A stretch of DNA of 64,000 bases from Shinisaurus crocodilurus (GCA_021292165.1 CM037879.1:164354886-164418885); one strand, 5' to 3'; positions 49,462 to 63,426 are shown, numbered from the stretch's first letter. Made by a program: numbers and translations. The notes: generated from the sequence alone by a model not told the origin.

Positions 49462-52038
49462 GTGAGTGTGAGGGGCTCGGACGCCCCCTCCCCCACTTCT
49501 CCCTCCTCAGGCCCCAGAAGGAGGGCGAGCGAGCGAGCGAGCGAGGGCGAGCGAGCGAGGCCTCAAGTGAAGAGGAGACGCCACAACGAGGGGGGGGGGA
49601 GAAGAGAAAAGGAAGGGGAGGCGCCGGCGCGGTGGGAGCTGGTCTTTGTAGGCCTCGATTTCGGCAGCGTTGACTCCCCACTTCTTTCTCTCCTTCCCGT
49701 CCCCGCAGTGAGCGAGGAGGGGGCGGGTCTTGCACTTGAGACGCTTCTCTTCTTCTCTCCCCTACCTTTTATTGAAAGGAAGAAATCCGTTTTTCTTCTT
49801 AAAAGAGCCGCATCGAAAACCTCTCCCCTTCTCTCACCCCACCCCCCAATTTCCCGGTGCCCATTACGTGCACATTTGGATCGGGAGGGGGAGGGGTCTA
49901 CACCCAGCCTGGCTGCATCCCAAGCAGCCAGGACAAAGCGACGCAGGTGTTGGGGCCATGCAGGTGTAGGGTCTGTCTGTCGCTCTCCGTCCCTCCCCCC
50001 ACTTTCCACCACAGACTGAAGGTGACATTCGCCTGATTTTTCTAAACTCGCCTTGGGGATGCTCTGAGCGCACAGAGTAACCTTGTGATACCAGATCCTA
50101 GTTTCACCAAAGACTTGCGGAGCAGCTGTTTTAGTTGAAACGAGTTTCTTCTATTTCCAGGCCCTTTAGGACTGCAGGTTTTGATCGATCAATTGGGGTG
50201 ATTAATCATTTACAGCTTTTGTAGTGTGTTAGATTCATCCCCTGCCCCCCACCTCTGGTGGACAACAAGCAGAGACCCTGGACCTAAGGACTGGAATGGC
50301 CTACTTGCCATGCAGGCTTGCACAGATGCACTGGTTAAAAATGGCGTTTCCTCCTTGCAGTGTGATAACTTAAGATTTCATAATCGCAAGTGACCACCTT
50401 CAAGAGAAGCTGCCCCCTTCCTTTAAGCGCATCTTTACTGAATGCAATATGTATGCATAATCAAATGTAATTGGATTTATTAAAATGGATAGACATGAAA
50501 ATACTACGATGCAGATGCTGAATCGATTTTAACATTTTTAGTATTGGTTGATAGCCTTAGGTTTCTTTGGGTATGGTAGTCTCTGACCACCAAATCAAGC
50601 CCTGCAGATGTAAGAAATATAACAAGCTAAGATTCTTGTTACTTTTTTGTACTTAGTGCTCCTTTTTTGAGAGCAAAAGACTAACCTGCAAACAACAGTT
50701 TTGACAGTTTTAGCTGGAGTATGGAACTGTACATCATAGGGTATTGTAGAGTTCTGATATATGCATGTGTGGATACATAGTGTTCTGAAATGAGGCGTAT
50801 TTAACCTAAGTATGTACTATGGAATGAGACTCTTTGCATAATATTCCTGTTTCCAAATGAATTAATTCCACTCATATCTTTCTAAATAGGAATCCGTAGT
50901 ATCACTTGTACACCATCTAAACATCCCTGAGAGACTCTGGAGTTATTTTATTGGCAGATAAATAGAATAATGCAACAATTTGCATTATTTTGAAGGGCTT
51001 TTAGATGGATCTGTTTTGAACTGACCAATTTCAATATAAAATAATTAAATTTACCATTTTTATCACACAGTTCTTAATTTGCTCATGGAGGGATTCTCTT
51101 GAGATCATCCTGGCTTATGTATATATATATATAGTGTGTGTGTGAATTACAATAAAAGCAAATGCTTAGATGTATTATTTCATTGTAGGGGATCTGCCCA
51201 TGAGGGGTTCCCTATTTGTCATAGTAGAGGGGGACAACTCTCCATATATGGTATGGTGCTCTCAAGTTGGAGGCAAGACCTGAATCTGATTTTTTCAGCC
51301 CCTTTCCTGTTGTCGTATAGACAAGCAGCATTTATACTGTGAAGAATCTGGAGCATAAATATTTGTTTAGTTATTCTGTTTCCTTTTTGTGTTTGAATGC
51401 CAATAACTTAAGCTCCTTTTTTTGTAATTCAGAAAGTACTCAACCAATGTAAAATTATAACTCACCTTATCTTTATTTTGCAAGAATGTCCTGCATTTTA
51501 CTCATTAGAGCATTTTGTTTTTCTATACTTCATATCATTTAGTAAAGGTCCAAGTGCAATACTGCTGAACTCTGCATTGTTGGAAAAGCACACAGTAGAC
51601 AAAATGGCCACAGGGCGAATGAAAGGGGTGACATTGCTATAGCAAGCCAGGAGGCCCAATAGTAAAATGAGGTTATGTAGAAGCTTTTGAAAATTAAAAA
51701 AAAATGGGGTTAAGTGATTTGGTAATGATCAAGAAGTGGAGATGAGCTATACCTGTGATGTTTTATGTAGCCTTCTGTGTAATAAATGTTTTGCTGAACA
51801 ATTGACTAAACACTGCTCTTTGTTACAATATGACAGCAATTGGAATTTGTTTATGCCATCAAGCAAACGGCCAGTTTTTGGAAACATGTGAATTCTCTCT
51901 AAGACTTCTCCTCATCATGGTCCAGCAATACAGGCCATGATGCGTGCTCTTTTTGCATTTCTTCATCCATTATCATTGGTTGCTATGATCCCTATTGATC
52001 TATTCACGGTTCATGGCACTAGTCTGCTATACTAGTAC

Positions 52039-52203
52039 AGGGGCCACAGCTCAGTAGTAGAGCATGTACCCAGTTCAGTGTGTGGCATCTTCAGTTCAAG
52101 AATCATGGGTAGCAGGACAGGGAAAGACCTCTGCCTGATACCCTGGTGAGCTCCTGCTAATCAGTGCCTGTATTCCAGAAGTGACTTGAAGGACACGGTT
52201 TAA
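52039..52203 (+). mobile_element. tRNA-Ala-derived SINE, diverged
   Basis: GGGGCCACAGCTCAGTAGTAGAGCATG retains the A-box region of a tRNA-Ala head, in segments (GGCCACAGCTCAGTAGTAG). GGACAGGGAAAGACCTCTGC and CCTGGTGAGCTCCTGCTAAT follow the body of the copy at 48043. The T-arm is badly decayed. Confidence 0.75.
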
Positions 52204-52384
52204 CTTCTCTTCTTTCCAGACAGCTGTGACAAGGGAGGTGGGAAGCATGGTGTCAAGCCCTGAGCTGCTGCCCCAGCCATAATTTGGTGGGTGGGGAGGT
52301 TAGTGTGCACCACTCCTCACCCTTTTAGTTGCCTGGCTTTTACAGCTACTGGCATTGTTCTGTTTTATTTCCCACCCTTTAGGA

Positions 52385-52694
52385 AAGGGATAAGCAAACT
52401 TTTTTTTCCTGCCGAGGGCCACATTCCATCAAAGCTAATCTCTCAGGGCCTACATGTCAGTGGTGGGTGGGGCCGAAGCCAGTGGTGGGGCCAAAGCTAA
52501 CAGTAGGGGATGGGTTGCCCCTTTTCTCTCCCTCTTTCTTCTTTCTCCCTCCCTCTTCTTTCCCGTCCAACTGGCTGCCAGCTGAAGGACAGATCGCTCT
52601 TACCAGAGGGCTGAATTGATGGCAGGCAGAGAGGGCTTTTGAAATTAGATTGAGGGCTGCAAGCAGCCAGCAGGCCACAGGTTGCCCACCCCTG
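52385..52694. mobile_element. hAT MITE, 310 bp, with 8-bp TSD
   Basis: The left end AAGGGATAAGCAAAC pairs with the right end GGTTGCCCACCCCTG. Exact duplication CTTTAGGA at 52377-52384 and 52695-52702. The interior shares CCAGTGGTGGGYGGGGC words with 42410. No transposase. Confidence 0.88.
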
Positions 52695-54761
52695 CTTTAG
52701 GAACTGTGCGCTAGCGCAACTCCTGAGGAGGAGCAGTAGTCATAAGGTCCAGTTCTCTTCCTTCCTCCTAGTCTCCTCTCTGTTTGGACTGCAACCCCAG
52801 CTGGAGCAGCCTGGAGGCAGATTGGGTGAATTGGAGCTGGGTAATGGTTCTTCCCCACTCCCAAGTGATTTTGTACAGATGCCCCCCTCCCCCAACCAGG
52901 TACATTATTAAATGTTATGAGTATGGGGAAAACCCAGTAAGTGAGTCATGACAATGCTATGGGGAAGAGTTCATAGGGCTGTCTTGCTCTGAAAGCTTTA
53001 AAAGTCTTTCCTGTGCATTGCCTGGAGAGGCATAGCCCCTTGAGAACTCAAAAAAAGATTGTGCGAATAAACCCTCACAAATAGCACTGTGAATTCAAAA
53101 TAAGTGAGTTGGCTTTCAGGTAGTTTATAGAATGTTCACGAGGGCCTCTTCTGCTATTTAGTTCAAGTCGATTTAAGGTGTTGCCTGTAAGAGTATAGTA
53201 ATGTGGCAATCTTTGGACAGACCTCTTGTGATTTCTGCCACTTGCTTCATTGTGGTAAGATTGTTCTCAACATATATTAGAGCCCAAATTCAGAACAATT
53301 AGAGAATATTAACATCAGTAATGCACTTACACTGCGTTTGCATTTCTCGAAGGAGCAAAAATTCTGTTTACAATATGAAATGTGACCCTGGATGACGGCA
53401 TTGTTTTTTCAGCATTTGTCAGTTAGCTCAAGCATTTGCTTTCAATAATTGAATGATCAATATGAAAAATAATTTGTGGAAGCATTTGGAATATGACAGT
53501 GTGGTGCCAGTATGTATCTGTACAAATGTCAAGCACTGTGTTCTGTAACTTTGAGGATGTACTAGTACTTCTTTTTTAAGCATCTTAGACTTTACAGCGC
53601 TCTGTCATAATATTTCCTATAAAAATAAGCACGGACAGGTATAATGAATCAAGCAGACAGTTTCGGCCAGCATATTTTCACCATTGCTAATCTTAAGCAT
53701 TGATGTCAAGACGTTCCAGTACAAACAAGTGTAGGCTTTGTTTCACTGTCTTTGCATTTTACAGGTTAGCTTGCACATGAAAAAGGTGAAAAGCATACAT
53801 TCTGAACATAAGGATCAAGCATTATTTGTTGCTACATATACTAGCTTATTTCAAGTGCATTTGCCTATTGTCTCTTTCTCCAGAGTTTAGGTTGAAAGTG
53901 TTGTAAAGGGTTGTCACTCGATTAATCGATTATATTTACAAATTTTATATTATAATTTCCTCTCTAAATTTTTTTTGGTTCTTAGGCATACTTTCCAGGA
54001 AAGGAAGGACACCTTTTTAAAAAAGTTGTTGCAGTATTGAAACATGAAAAACTGCAAAAAGAGAGCGAACAAATACCACATAAGTTTACATTGAGCTGTC
54101 ATCCTTTTCCATCCTTTAACACTTGAGAGCAATGGCCAAGCTCTTTGTAGGCTAAACAAACAAAAATCAGAGGTATAATGCAATACCTCTATCTATACAG
54201 AGGTATAATGCATCTATCAATAATGCATCTATCTATGGAGTTTCCATCTCACCTCTGAAAACAAGCAAAAGAACTGCCCATTGCCCAATTGGGTCGCACC
54301 AAACATTTGTGTTTCCAGCTGTGGCCAGCCACAACCCACCCTCAATAAAGAACAGAAGAACTGCTAGTATCCTGTTCCAGCACTAGCATGCCAGATGTGA
54401 CTGCTCCCCCCACGCCCCCAATGTCTTAAGAAAGTCCTTGCTGTAGTTTGTATCCAAGCAAATCCCTTCCCATTCACTTCCTGGAGCCTCTCCAATTTGA
54501 AAATTGGAGGGGTGCTGATGGGGATGGCATGCAGCACTCTCATGCTTCTTTTAGCTCATGTGAATTGTGCTCCTCTGCCACCTGGTGCTCCTATCAAGAC
54601 ATGGAGGGTTGCTCCAGAGGCCCCTGCATCAGAGGGGCCCTGATAGGAGGGCTGCTTGTCATGCTTCGCAACAACTTGTATCTTTTCTTTCTTTTTCATT
54701 TTCTTCCTTTTTCTGCAAGTTTGTAGCTCATTCTACATGAAGGCTGTGGCAGAAAGATGTA

Positions 54762-55011
54762 CAGTAATACCTTGGATTGCAAGTAACTTGGTTTGAGAGC
54801 GTTTTGCAAGACAAGCAAATTTTTAAATATTTATTATTATTTTTTTGACTTGATATACAAGCGACGTCTTGCAATACAAGTACTGTAGTACGGCTTAAAT
54901 TAAAAATCTCTGTACAATTTTTTTGGGGGGAATTTCGTTTTGATATAAGAGTGTTTTGGATTACAAGCATGTTTCTGGAATGAATTATGCTCTCAATCCA
55001 AGGCATGACTG
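54762..55011. mobile_element. Tc1/mariner (pogo/Tigger-like) MITE, inverse copy of 22738
   Basis: CAGTAATACCTTGGATTGC at the left and AATCCAAGGCATGACTG at the right, with TA on both sides (54760-54761, 55012-55013). It aligns along its whole length to the inverse of 22738-22989. Confidence 0.87.
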
Positions 55012-55644
55012 TACTGGCAATTTCATAATTTGCAGCAATATATACTTAAGCAAATAGAGAAAATGGACTGAATTTGTTAGTATGTTTCCATTTTAATCTC
55101 AGGGTTTGGAAATCACCAGGCCTCCATTTTGTCAGGACAGCAACAGAATTCTGTGAAAGGAATACCTTCGTTTATCTAGATGCCTTGCCCTGAACATCTT
55201 GCTGTATATGTGAAATGCAGTATTGGAGAATGAAGACTGTGGAAAGATATGTAAAACACTAGTCTTCAAAGTTCTTATTTACTTGACGGTTGATGGTGTG
55301 TCTACTTATGATCTGATAATTTCCTTAAACTGTGTGGAGCTGTTGCACAGCAAAAGTGAAATGGCCAGAACTGTTTTAAGGTCCGCTGTAAATAAATGAA
55401 GAACCATACCTGAAGTGCTTTCATCCCTGTACCCGCCATCATGGTCCCTCCCTGTCTAGCAATCCAGCGCCTATAACTTCTTTTTAATTTTGCCATGTGT
55501 AATAAATGTAGCCCAAATCCAGAAGGGGGCTGAATTTTAAAGTTAAATCTACTATGAACTACCTTGCTTCTGTACATTGCACATCATGGAATAGCACATG
55601 CCTGGTTAACAACCATGGGAGAGAGCTGATAGTTGCTATACATA

Positions 55645-55671
55645 TGTGTGTGTGTGTGTGTGTGTGTGTGT
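55645..55671. repeat. (TG)n microsatellite
   Basis: About 27 bases of TG. Confidence 0.95.
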
Positions 55672-56272
55672 ATTCGTATTCCATTTTGCAGCTACACTGC
55701 CATTTTGTAGGTTTCTCAAACTGGTGAATAGTGCTGTCTTTGACAATGTTGTACTAAAAAGCTGCCTGCTGCATTCTGTATCACCTTTTAAATTATTTTT
55801 TATGTCTAATCCCATGTGGGGCTTTGCAGGTAGTCAAGTATAAATATAATTGATGTTAATTGTGTTGTGTGCCCCTGAGAGAAAAGATGAAGCTTCTTTC
55901 ATTTCTATCTTTAATTCTTATAAGTAGTTATGGCTAGCCATTACTGGTACTTGGAAATCCAGAAGCAGATTGGAAACAAAATGATGTTGTGAAGTATCAA
56001 ACAATCAGTGGGTTTATTTTCTTGGGTGATCTCTGTTAAGATTTAAATTTGTCTGGAGTCAAGATATTTGCATGTTTTCGTGTGAAGTTCTATTTCAAGT
56101 TTCATGTTATAGTAAAATTTATTCATCTCCAAGATGGCCATATTTAGTTATGAGATGGCAGAAGATTCCATGGTTCATTTTGTTGTTGCAATTAAGAATT
56201 CAGCTTAATTTCTGCTCCAGTATAAAATAACTTGGGTTAGGACTTAAATATTTATTGGTATGAGGCAATGAC

Positions 56273-56600
56273 TCAGTTCACACCGTGATACGCCACCGTG
56301 GTTTATCCAAGACACGTGCTGGCCACCATTTTGAATATGTAAGCCATGGGTGTCAGTTATTCGACGGTTAAACAACCTTCGGATAACCCTATAATGTTGT
56401 TTAACCCTCAAACATTGATCTAGTGTTGTCTGCGGGCTGTTTAACCCTCAGACAACCCATGATACCTGGTTTGCATGATGTGACAAGCTGCGGTGTGCCC
56501 CTGCCGTGGCTTTCATATTCAAAATGGCAGCCATTGTGTGTCTCGGAGCCCTGTGGTTGAATTAACCTATGGTGATGTATCGTGACATGTGAACCAGTCC
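56273..56600. mobile_element. Probable DNA-transposon MITE with long inverted ends
   Basis: The left CAGTTCACACCGTGATACGC and right GTATCGTGACATGTGAACCAG ends are approximate inverses. Interior GTTAAACAACC / GGTTGTTTAA-like words recur. No target duplication resolved. Confidence 0.55.
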
Positions 56601-56966
56601 ATAACAATGAGCCTGACTGGGCTTTTTCGGAAGCTATTAATGTTAGTATGGACAGGGTAGTTGGATACTTTGAATTTCTGTATCAGAGAGAGATTTAGAG
56701 GAAAAGGTGACATTGTTTTTAGATAGTAACTTTGACAGTGATAGCCATACATGTGATGCAATGAGAGAGAACAAAAACACAATGTATAGAAATAGTTTTG
56801 ATTTTCCAATTATGACTGGATTACTTCGGCAAAGCTGTTCATCATGCATTAGGCATTTGTTGGCTATAGTCATATCTTGTTTGAATTTTATAGTAATAGT
56901 TTCAGGTTTGATGGGCAGAATAGCCTCACAATTTGAACTATACACTAGGATATTTTATATCTCCCA

Positions 56967-57330
56967 ACATAAGAGCCATGCTGAATCAGATCAAAGGTCA
57001 ATCTAGTCCAGTGTTCTAGATCCAGATGTTTCCAGGAAGCCCAGAAGGAGGGCATGAGGGAAGTAGACCCCTTCTTTGTTCCAGCCAGTAGTATTCAGAG
57101 GTATACTGTCTCTGTTCTTGATGGTTCCACTTAGATCTATTGGCAATAGCTATTAGCATGATATTTATCCTCTGTAATTTGGGTTATCTTTTTAAAAAAG
57201 TCATCTAAGCTAGTTACCATAATCACATTGTGTGTGAGTGAATTCCACAACCTTATTATGAAGAAATACTTCCTCTTGTTTGTCGTGAACCTACTGCCAA
57301 TCAACCATGTTTTTTGTAATTTCTCTAGCT
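56967..57330 (-). mobile_element. L3-like CR1 3'-end fragment
   Basis: Starts CATAAGAGCCATGCTGAATC and continues through the family's 3' UTR and C-terminal ORF region (AATTCCACAACCTTATTATG). Diverged. Confidence 0.75.
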
Positions 57331-57921
57331 AAAATGTCCCTCAAAATGAACAGGCGTCACCAATATCCTTAAGCAACATGGCTTTGTGTCTCATTGCAAA
57401 TTATAGTTGCTGTATGTCATTGCATCACTAAAGGCTCTTGGAGTGCTTGGTTGTGAAATTTCCTTGTCATGAATGACTGGTGTCAGTATGGAGTGCAGGT
57501 GGGTTCGTGGTACCTGACATCTTCTCTTAGCCCACAATCCTAGGCATGCTTAATTGGAAACATGTTTTAGTGAAATCAATGAGATTTACTTAGCAGTTGA
57601 ATGTATTTTGGACTGGGATGCCCAGTCGTATCCAGTGATGCAAGATGGAAAACTTTTCTGTTGCACAAATTTTCCCATTTGTAGAAGTGCATGGTTCCAT
57701 GAAATTAATGAGTATCATTATGAATAGGTACAATATCAATCAAATTGGCCAATTGGAATGAATACAGTACCAGTCAAATCTAAAATCAAAGATATAATTA
57801 ATTTTTTCAGGGGACTATCTCTATGAAGTACATATTTTTATGCACCTTGCCCTTTAAGCATGCTAAGATTAATATAAGATTTCAGTACCTTCATTTTTGT
57901 TCTTAAAATCTCGATAATGGC

Positions 57922-58354
57922 CTGGCTCACACATAATGCTAAGCCATGGTATGGTTTGTTGAAATTGGCTTGTCATTGTGTCTGAACCTATCTCTGCAAA
58001 CATGGTTTGTTAACCACCTATAAACTACAAATAGAACCCATAGTTTGTTGTTGGCTTATGAAGTCTGGCTTGTTTAAGCCATGGCTTCTTGTGATGTCTG
58101 ATCCCAGAACTGTGGCTTATCCCTGGTTTGTTTGGGCTGCTGTCTGCCCTGAAATAGAGGCACCCAGCAAGAGCAACTTGAAAAAACCCCCAACCCTGCT
58201 CTGAAGGCTGGCAAAATGCCTGGGAGAGAAACAAACCAGAAATAGGGAAAACAAGCTGTAGTTTATTGTTTGCTTGTCTGCAATGACAATTCATGGCTAT
58301 AGCAACAAACCATGGTTAACATAAACCTTGGCTTAGTGTTATGTGTGAATGCAG
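57922..58354. mobile_element. DNA-transposon MITE with about 30-bp inverted ends
   Basis: The left end CTGGCTCACACATAATGCTA pairs with the right end TTAGTGTTATGTGTGAATGC. The interior has repeated AACCATGG/CCATGGTT words. No clear duplication. Confidence 0.6.
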
Positions 58355-59638
58355 ACAGAGTAAGAGAAGTGTATGCTATTAGTTGTGTCAAATTTTTTAC
58401 AAGCAATCCAATAAAAATAATTTCCAAGTAAAGCTTTGCATTTGTTTGAACTAAGTGTACTCTACTGAATCTCCCCCCCCTTCAACCAAATATTTCTGCT
58501 TAACTACCTTTAGTGATTGGAAAAACTTTTCAGATATTTATACAGCATGTAAAATTGGCATGCCATACTTTTTAAAAAATGTTTTGTTTACTGAATATAA
58601 GCCAAACATGCTAGATCTCAATCCGTATAGGGCAGAAATCAATTCAGAATATTCCAGAAAACTCAAACTCGCAGCAGTGGTCATATCCTGGGTCAGTAAG
58701 ATTGCACATTTGGCCCCTTTAAAGCACATCTTTCCACTGAGGAATACATATAAGCAGGGGTCTACAAATTATGATTAGGCTTGGTAACCAAACATTTATT
58801 TTTACTAGCTACTGTGAAGTCTGATCCCACCATGATAACAGTATCATATGCATTTATCAACATAGATACTATCTGATGAAATGGATGAAGTTATGTAATA
58901 CATACTTTATGTCAGTTGATGAGCACATGACATTTCTTCTATACTTTTAACCTGTGAAACATCCCACAGCTTTTGATAAGAGTTCCCCCCACACACATTC
59001 AGATATTTAAGACGATTCTACCCCTGCCCCCCAATATAAAAACAAAAATTATGCTGTTGTTTTTCTGGTACAAACCTTAAAATGGGGAGGATTTTTGGCT
59101 ACTAAGATGCCTATTTTAATGTTCTGTCTAAGAAATGTTACTACAAAAATGAAGGAAGAACAGCCAGTTTTTCAAGGAGGAGTCTAGTTGTACCATACTT
59201 AAAATACTGAACTCTTTTGTGGAATGGCTGACAACTTGTACATACTTACCTGGGCATAAGCTTAATCAAACTCAGTCGTGCTTACTGCTGAATGCATAGA
59301 ACTTGTAGGTGAAATGCGATAGGTGACACCCAATGTCTCCTGAGGGTCCCCAACCCTTTGGAGCAGATTTTAGGGTTGCTGGAGGGGCTGCAGGGTGGGA
59401 GGGGGACTCCATTCTGCTGGCGGAATGCTCCAGCATGGCCATGAGGAGCAGATCAGAAGCTTCTGCTTCCATTTTAGGTTAATTGCAGTTGAGTATGTCA
59501 TCTAAACTCTAAATTTTGATTAATCTAAACTATGGTTTGTTAAACAAGTCAGCTCAATAAACTGTGGTTTGAAGCTGGCTTGTTTCAGAAAGCCATAGTT
59601 AAAATTCACTGCAGTTTGTCCATGTGAAAAGGCTAAAG

Positions 59639-59758
59639 CAAGGGTAGGCAAACTGGTGACCTCCAGTTGTTTTGGATTGCAACTGCCATAATCCCTGGCC
59701 CTTGGCCATGAGATTTGTAGTTCAAAAATACCTGCAGGACACCACCTTGCCTACCCTG
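59639..59758. mobile_element. Palindromic hAT MITE with 8-bp TSD
   Basis: The left end CAAGGGTAGGCAAACTGGTG pairs with the right end CACCTTGCCTACCCTG. Exact duplication GGCTAAAG at 59631-59638 and 59759-59766. Confidence 0.92.
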
Positions 59759-59804
59759 GGCTAAAGTATTGGAGGTTTCTTAGTGTAAAACATGCCTAAG
59801 GGGA

Positions 59805-60222
59805 GCTATGATTGAGGTTTATACAACTATTCATGTTTGTGGAGAAAGTGCATAGAGTTGCCCCCACTTCTCAAAATGTTAGAAATTGGGGTCAGCCGTA
59901 TATTCAAGAAAGACAAATGAAAGTTCTTCACACAGTGCCTAATTAGCTTATGGAATTCACTGTTACTAAATGTGATAAGAGCCACAAGCTTAGTGTCTTT
60001 AAAAGCAGATTAGACATATTCATGGAGAAGACATTTATTACCTGCTATTAGCCATGGTAGCTAGGAAACCATTTTCTGCTGGGAGAGGATCAGCAGGGGA
60101 GGGCTATTGCATTCATGCCTTCCTGATAGGCCTCATAGAAGTATCTGGTTGGCCACTGTAGGAAGCAGGATGCTGGGTTAGATGGGGCCTCTGGTTTCAT
60201 CCAGCAGGGGCTGATCTTGTGT
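59805..60222 (+). mobile_element. L3-like CR1 3'-end fragment
   Basis: The region AATGAAAGTTCTTCACACAG, GGAATTCACTGTTACTAAAT and the final GGGCCTCTGGTTTCATCCAG follow the same order as 33300-33650. Diverged. Confidence 0.75.
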
Positions 60223-60574
60223 AGATTCTGCAAATGTTGCCTTGATGGGGTTTGAGGGGAGCCTGCAGGAGACTTAGATGTTTCTCTCTCTGACCTGGTT
60301 TGCATGCAGTGACAACCCAGAGTATGGGTTGAATCATAGTTTGTTGTTGAATTGTGGGTTGTTACATGCGAACTCTGTCAAAAGAGTTCACAACAAACCA
60401 TGGGTTCTCTTGCTGTATTGTTTGTGGTTAACAACTCATAGTTAAACCATAGTGCAGGGTTCACAACAGGCCTCTGTTTCCTTTATCATTGCTACTTACT
60501 CTGTCATGAGGCATCTGTCCAGTACATAATACTTGGAATAGTGTTGTAAAATGTGAAAGTTTCAATTGTGCCAT

Positions 60575-60700
60575 CCTAGTGCCCTCCAGATGTTTTGAAC
60601 TACAAGTCCCAGCATTCCTATCATTGGCTATGCTGCCTAGGACTGATGGATGGAAGTTTTTGGTCAAAACATCTGGAGGGCACCAGGTTGGAGAAGGCTG
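60575..60700. mobile_element. Palindromic hAT MITE, left end decayed
   Basis: The right end GGCACCAGGTTGGAGAAGGCTG (core GGTTGGAGAAGGCTG) is intact. The left arm starts only at AGTGCCCTCCAGATGTTTTG. Same family as 7862. Confidence 0.7.
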
Positions 60701-60889
60701 CTCTGCAAGCACGCATGGCAAGACTACACACAGCTAAGAAATAAGGGGAAACAGATGAAAAGCACCAGTGCTTCCCATTCTCACCCAGCTGAAGTATGGA
60801 GAGCTGTCATTTTTATGCACTTCATATGCCTTTTTTTTTTCTTTAAAGGGAATTGGGTAGGTTTTTTGGCCTACTGTAATTTCATAGAA

Positions 60890-60960
60890 CAATGGTTCTC
60901 AACCTTTTTTGCCCCATGTACCCTTTTCACCATATGTCAGAATGTCATTCCCCCCCTTTT
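60890..60960. mobile_element. hAT left terminus (right end not found)
   Basis: CAATGGTTCTCAACCTTTTT resembles the widespread hAT start CAGTGGTTCTCAACC. The flank TCATAGAA has the central TA seen at other hAT sites here. No partner end recognised. Confidence 0.45.
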
Positions 60961-63426
60961 CAAGATTGTCTAACTCAAAAGTTGCATTCCAAATAATAAG
61001 CATATAATATTGAAAATATTTTATTTTTTCTATATTGGTACATACCGTACATACATTTACTTGGATTATTTTTATAGTGGAGTTTTAGAAATTTAACAGC
61101 AATGTTGATGGATTTTAAAACTTAGATCAAACTAGTTTTTTACATTCATAACTAATTACTTAGCAAACTAAGTAATGATGATGGATGTGAATCCTTATTG
61201 AATACTGTATATGAATCATATCCTTTTTTTTTGACACTCATGATGGGCTCCAAAATCTGTGACTAAAAACCAAGAAAAAGTCAAATATAAAATGGAATAT
61301 TTCCACAGATAACAAGTGAAATATTTATCTTTTTAATTTAATCTGTGCCATACAATAAGGTGTGATGTCCTGTAGATTTTGTACAATCTGTAGAATTGTA
61401 ATTTGTAGAAAAATCAGTATAACAACAGTTTGAGTCTGTGGAATACAGAGTAGCTAAAGTAGTAACTTTAGCTACTCATGTTAGTAAAAGTACCATTTGC
61501 TTAAACAGTCCCTCTAGTCATCCAATATCTATCCATGCAGTCTTGTATGCTAGCTTATTTTTACTTTTGACTTAAAATGACCAGTGTATATTGGTTGTGA
61601 GTGGCTACCTGTGCTGTAGCATCTATTCAGGTATTAGAGGAACTAGCCAGAAAATAAACTGGCAATCTGGTTGTATTTCTGTTACAATTCTTCACATTAA
61701 GAGAGAGGCCACATTTGCTAGGAACGTCAAAATCTTTGTCCTAGTGTCAGTATAGCTTAAATTATATGATGGTTGTTTTTCTTGCCTGGTGAATCTGTCA
61801 GTCTGTCTTTCTCTCTAACTGGGAGCTACATGCTCCAATTGAATCTATTGAATTTTATGTTTTGAATCAGATAGTTGTTGACATGGCATCCGTTTCTCTT
61901 AAATAGTGCCATGTTATACTCATGACATCAGGTACAGGTAAAGAAGGAAGGATAATCCCTGCTGCTAGCTGTATTGATTGCACACACGGTGCAGTTCGTG
62001 GCATCGCCTGCTATTCTCAATGTTTTCCCTTCTGTTAATGTTTTCCCTTCATTCTTGAAGTTGATGTGTCTTAAGGAGTTTCATTGAGGCTTCCTTTCAC
62101 ATCACAGGAATGTAGTCATCTTCAGCCAATTGGGCAACATAGCAACAAATGTTATAACTGTATAGTCTAAGGCTCTGCAGTATCCAGAAAAAGAGCTAGA
62201 TTTGATACGATCGTCAAGGGTTTGGTGCACCAATAGGTTTCTAGTGCAATGAGAACTGTTGACCTGTTCTGTATTGGATTATTTTAATAATTTTATTCAT
62301 TTAAAAGAACATTTATACATAAATGTGACACAAACAAGTATATGATGAGTTATACATGATTGACAGCCTTGTGTGATCAGAATTAAGTCATAATTATATC
62401 ATGTTAAAATAATGTTTTATATTATGAATTTTTAGCACCATCGGTATTGGAATATAGCCACAATGAAGATGTGTTCCCCCCACCCCCATGTAGACCACAG
62501 GCATGCCGTTGTATTGGTAGTTAAAAAAAATAAATCAGAAGGTTTGTCAAGAAGAAGCTAGGTCTTGCTATCTGGTTGCATTAAAGATACATATACGGTA
62601 ATTATTCCTCTAATTGAAACAGAATTCGCGTCATTCATTCATTTTGGAGTTTTTATATCCTGCCTAAATTTTCAGAGCTTGAAGTTCTGGCTTGCTTCAG
62701 TCCAGGAATGCAATAGGACTGCTTCCTCCATTACTTTAGTTTCTGGTGGTGCGAATGGACTGCTTTCTTCTCCAGGAAAGATACCATTGGTCACTTTGGC
62801 TAAGAGAGGTGCATACTTCTTTTTCATCTCTACTTATATTTTGAGAATGATAACTATCATATGTTTCATTAGGGCATAATGCCAAACCTTGATTTGGGCA
62901 TTATATCTGAATGCAGTCTTGTGCTTGTATTAACCAGTAAAGTCTATGAGGGATATACTTGGCACTGTGACCAGAAAAACAGGCCAAATTGTACCTAGGC
63001 TATCATCCAAAGAACAGCAACTAGTTCCATGAGCCCAAGGGAACTTTGGACTGGTGGATCATGAACAGCAGCCCCCCTCCCTCACTCCTATCACAATCCT
63101 CTTTTGAAACTGAGGGGATTTTCAGAAGCACTTTGTGATTTTTGCCATGGGGGACTGTTCTTCAAAGAAAACCAGTCAGAAATCCTTCTGATCATGTCTA
63201 AGTTTTTATGCAAACCCACATTAATTCTTTGGATCCTGGCTATAGCCTGCACTTTATGCCTGCAACAAAATGTCTGTTGGTACCTTGTATTTTAAAGAGA
63301 AACATGTGTGTATGTAATCTTTTTAAAATTATAGCTAATGCCTTCCCTAGGCTTAAAGTGATGTCTGAGATGTCATAGTTGTTTGTTTCAATTCATGTGG
63401 GTAGCGAATAATGAAGATCATCTGCT

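Larger units (their letters stand above)
48930..49760. promoter_or_regulatory. CpG island promoter of FBXW11
   Basis: An abrupt rise in GC and CpG density (CGCGGCCGCCG, CCGCCGCCGCC, GCGCGCGGCC) surrounds the first coding exon, unlike anything else in the window. It contains two ZNF143/THAP11-like motifs at 49018 and 49102 and a GCGA-rich tandem near 49525-49560. No TATA box is obvious. The start site cannot be fixed from sequence. Confidence 0.85.

Noticed and set aside
49417..50019. Reading the FBXW11 start as a 200-codon single-exon gene
   Set aside because: After codon 15 there is a strong GTGAGT donor, and the following sequence is low-complexity GC-rich intron unlike any F-box protein.
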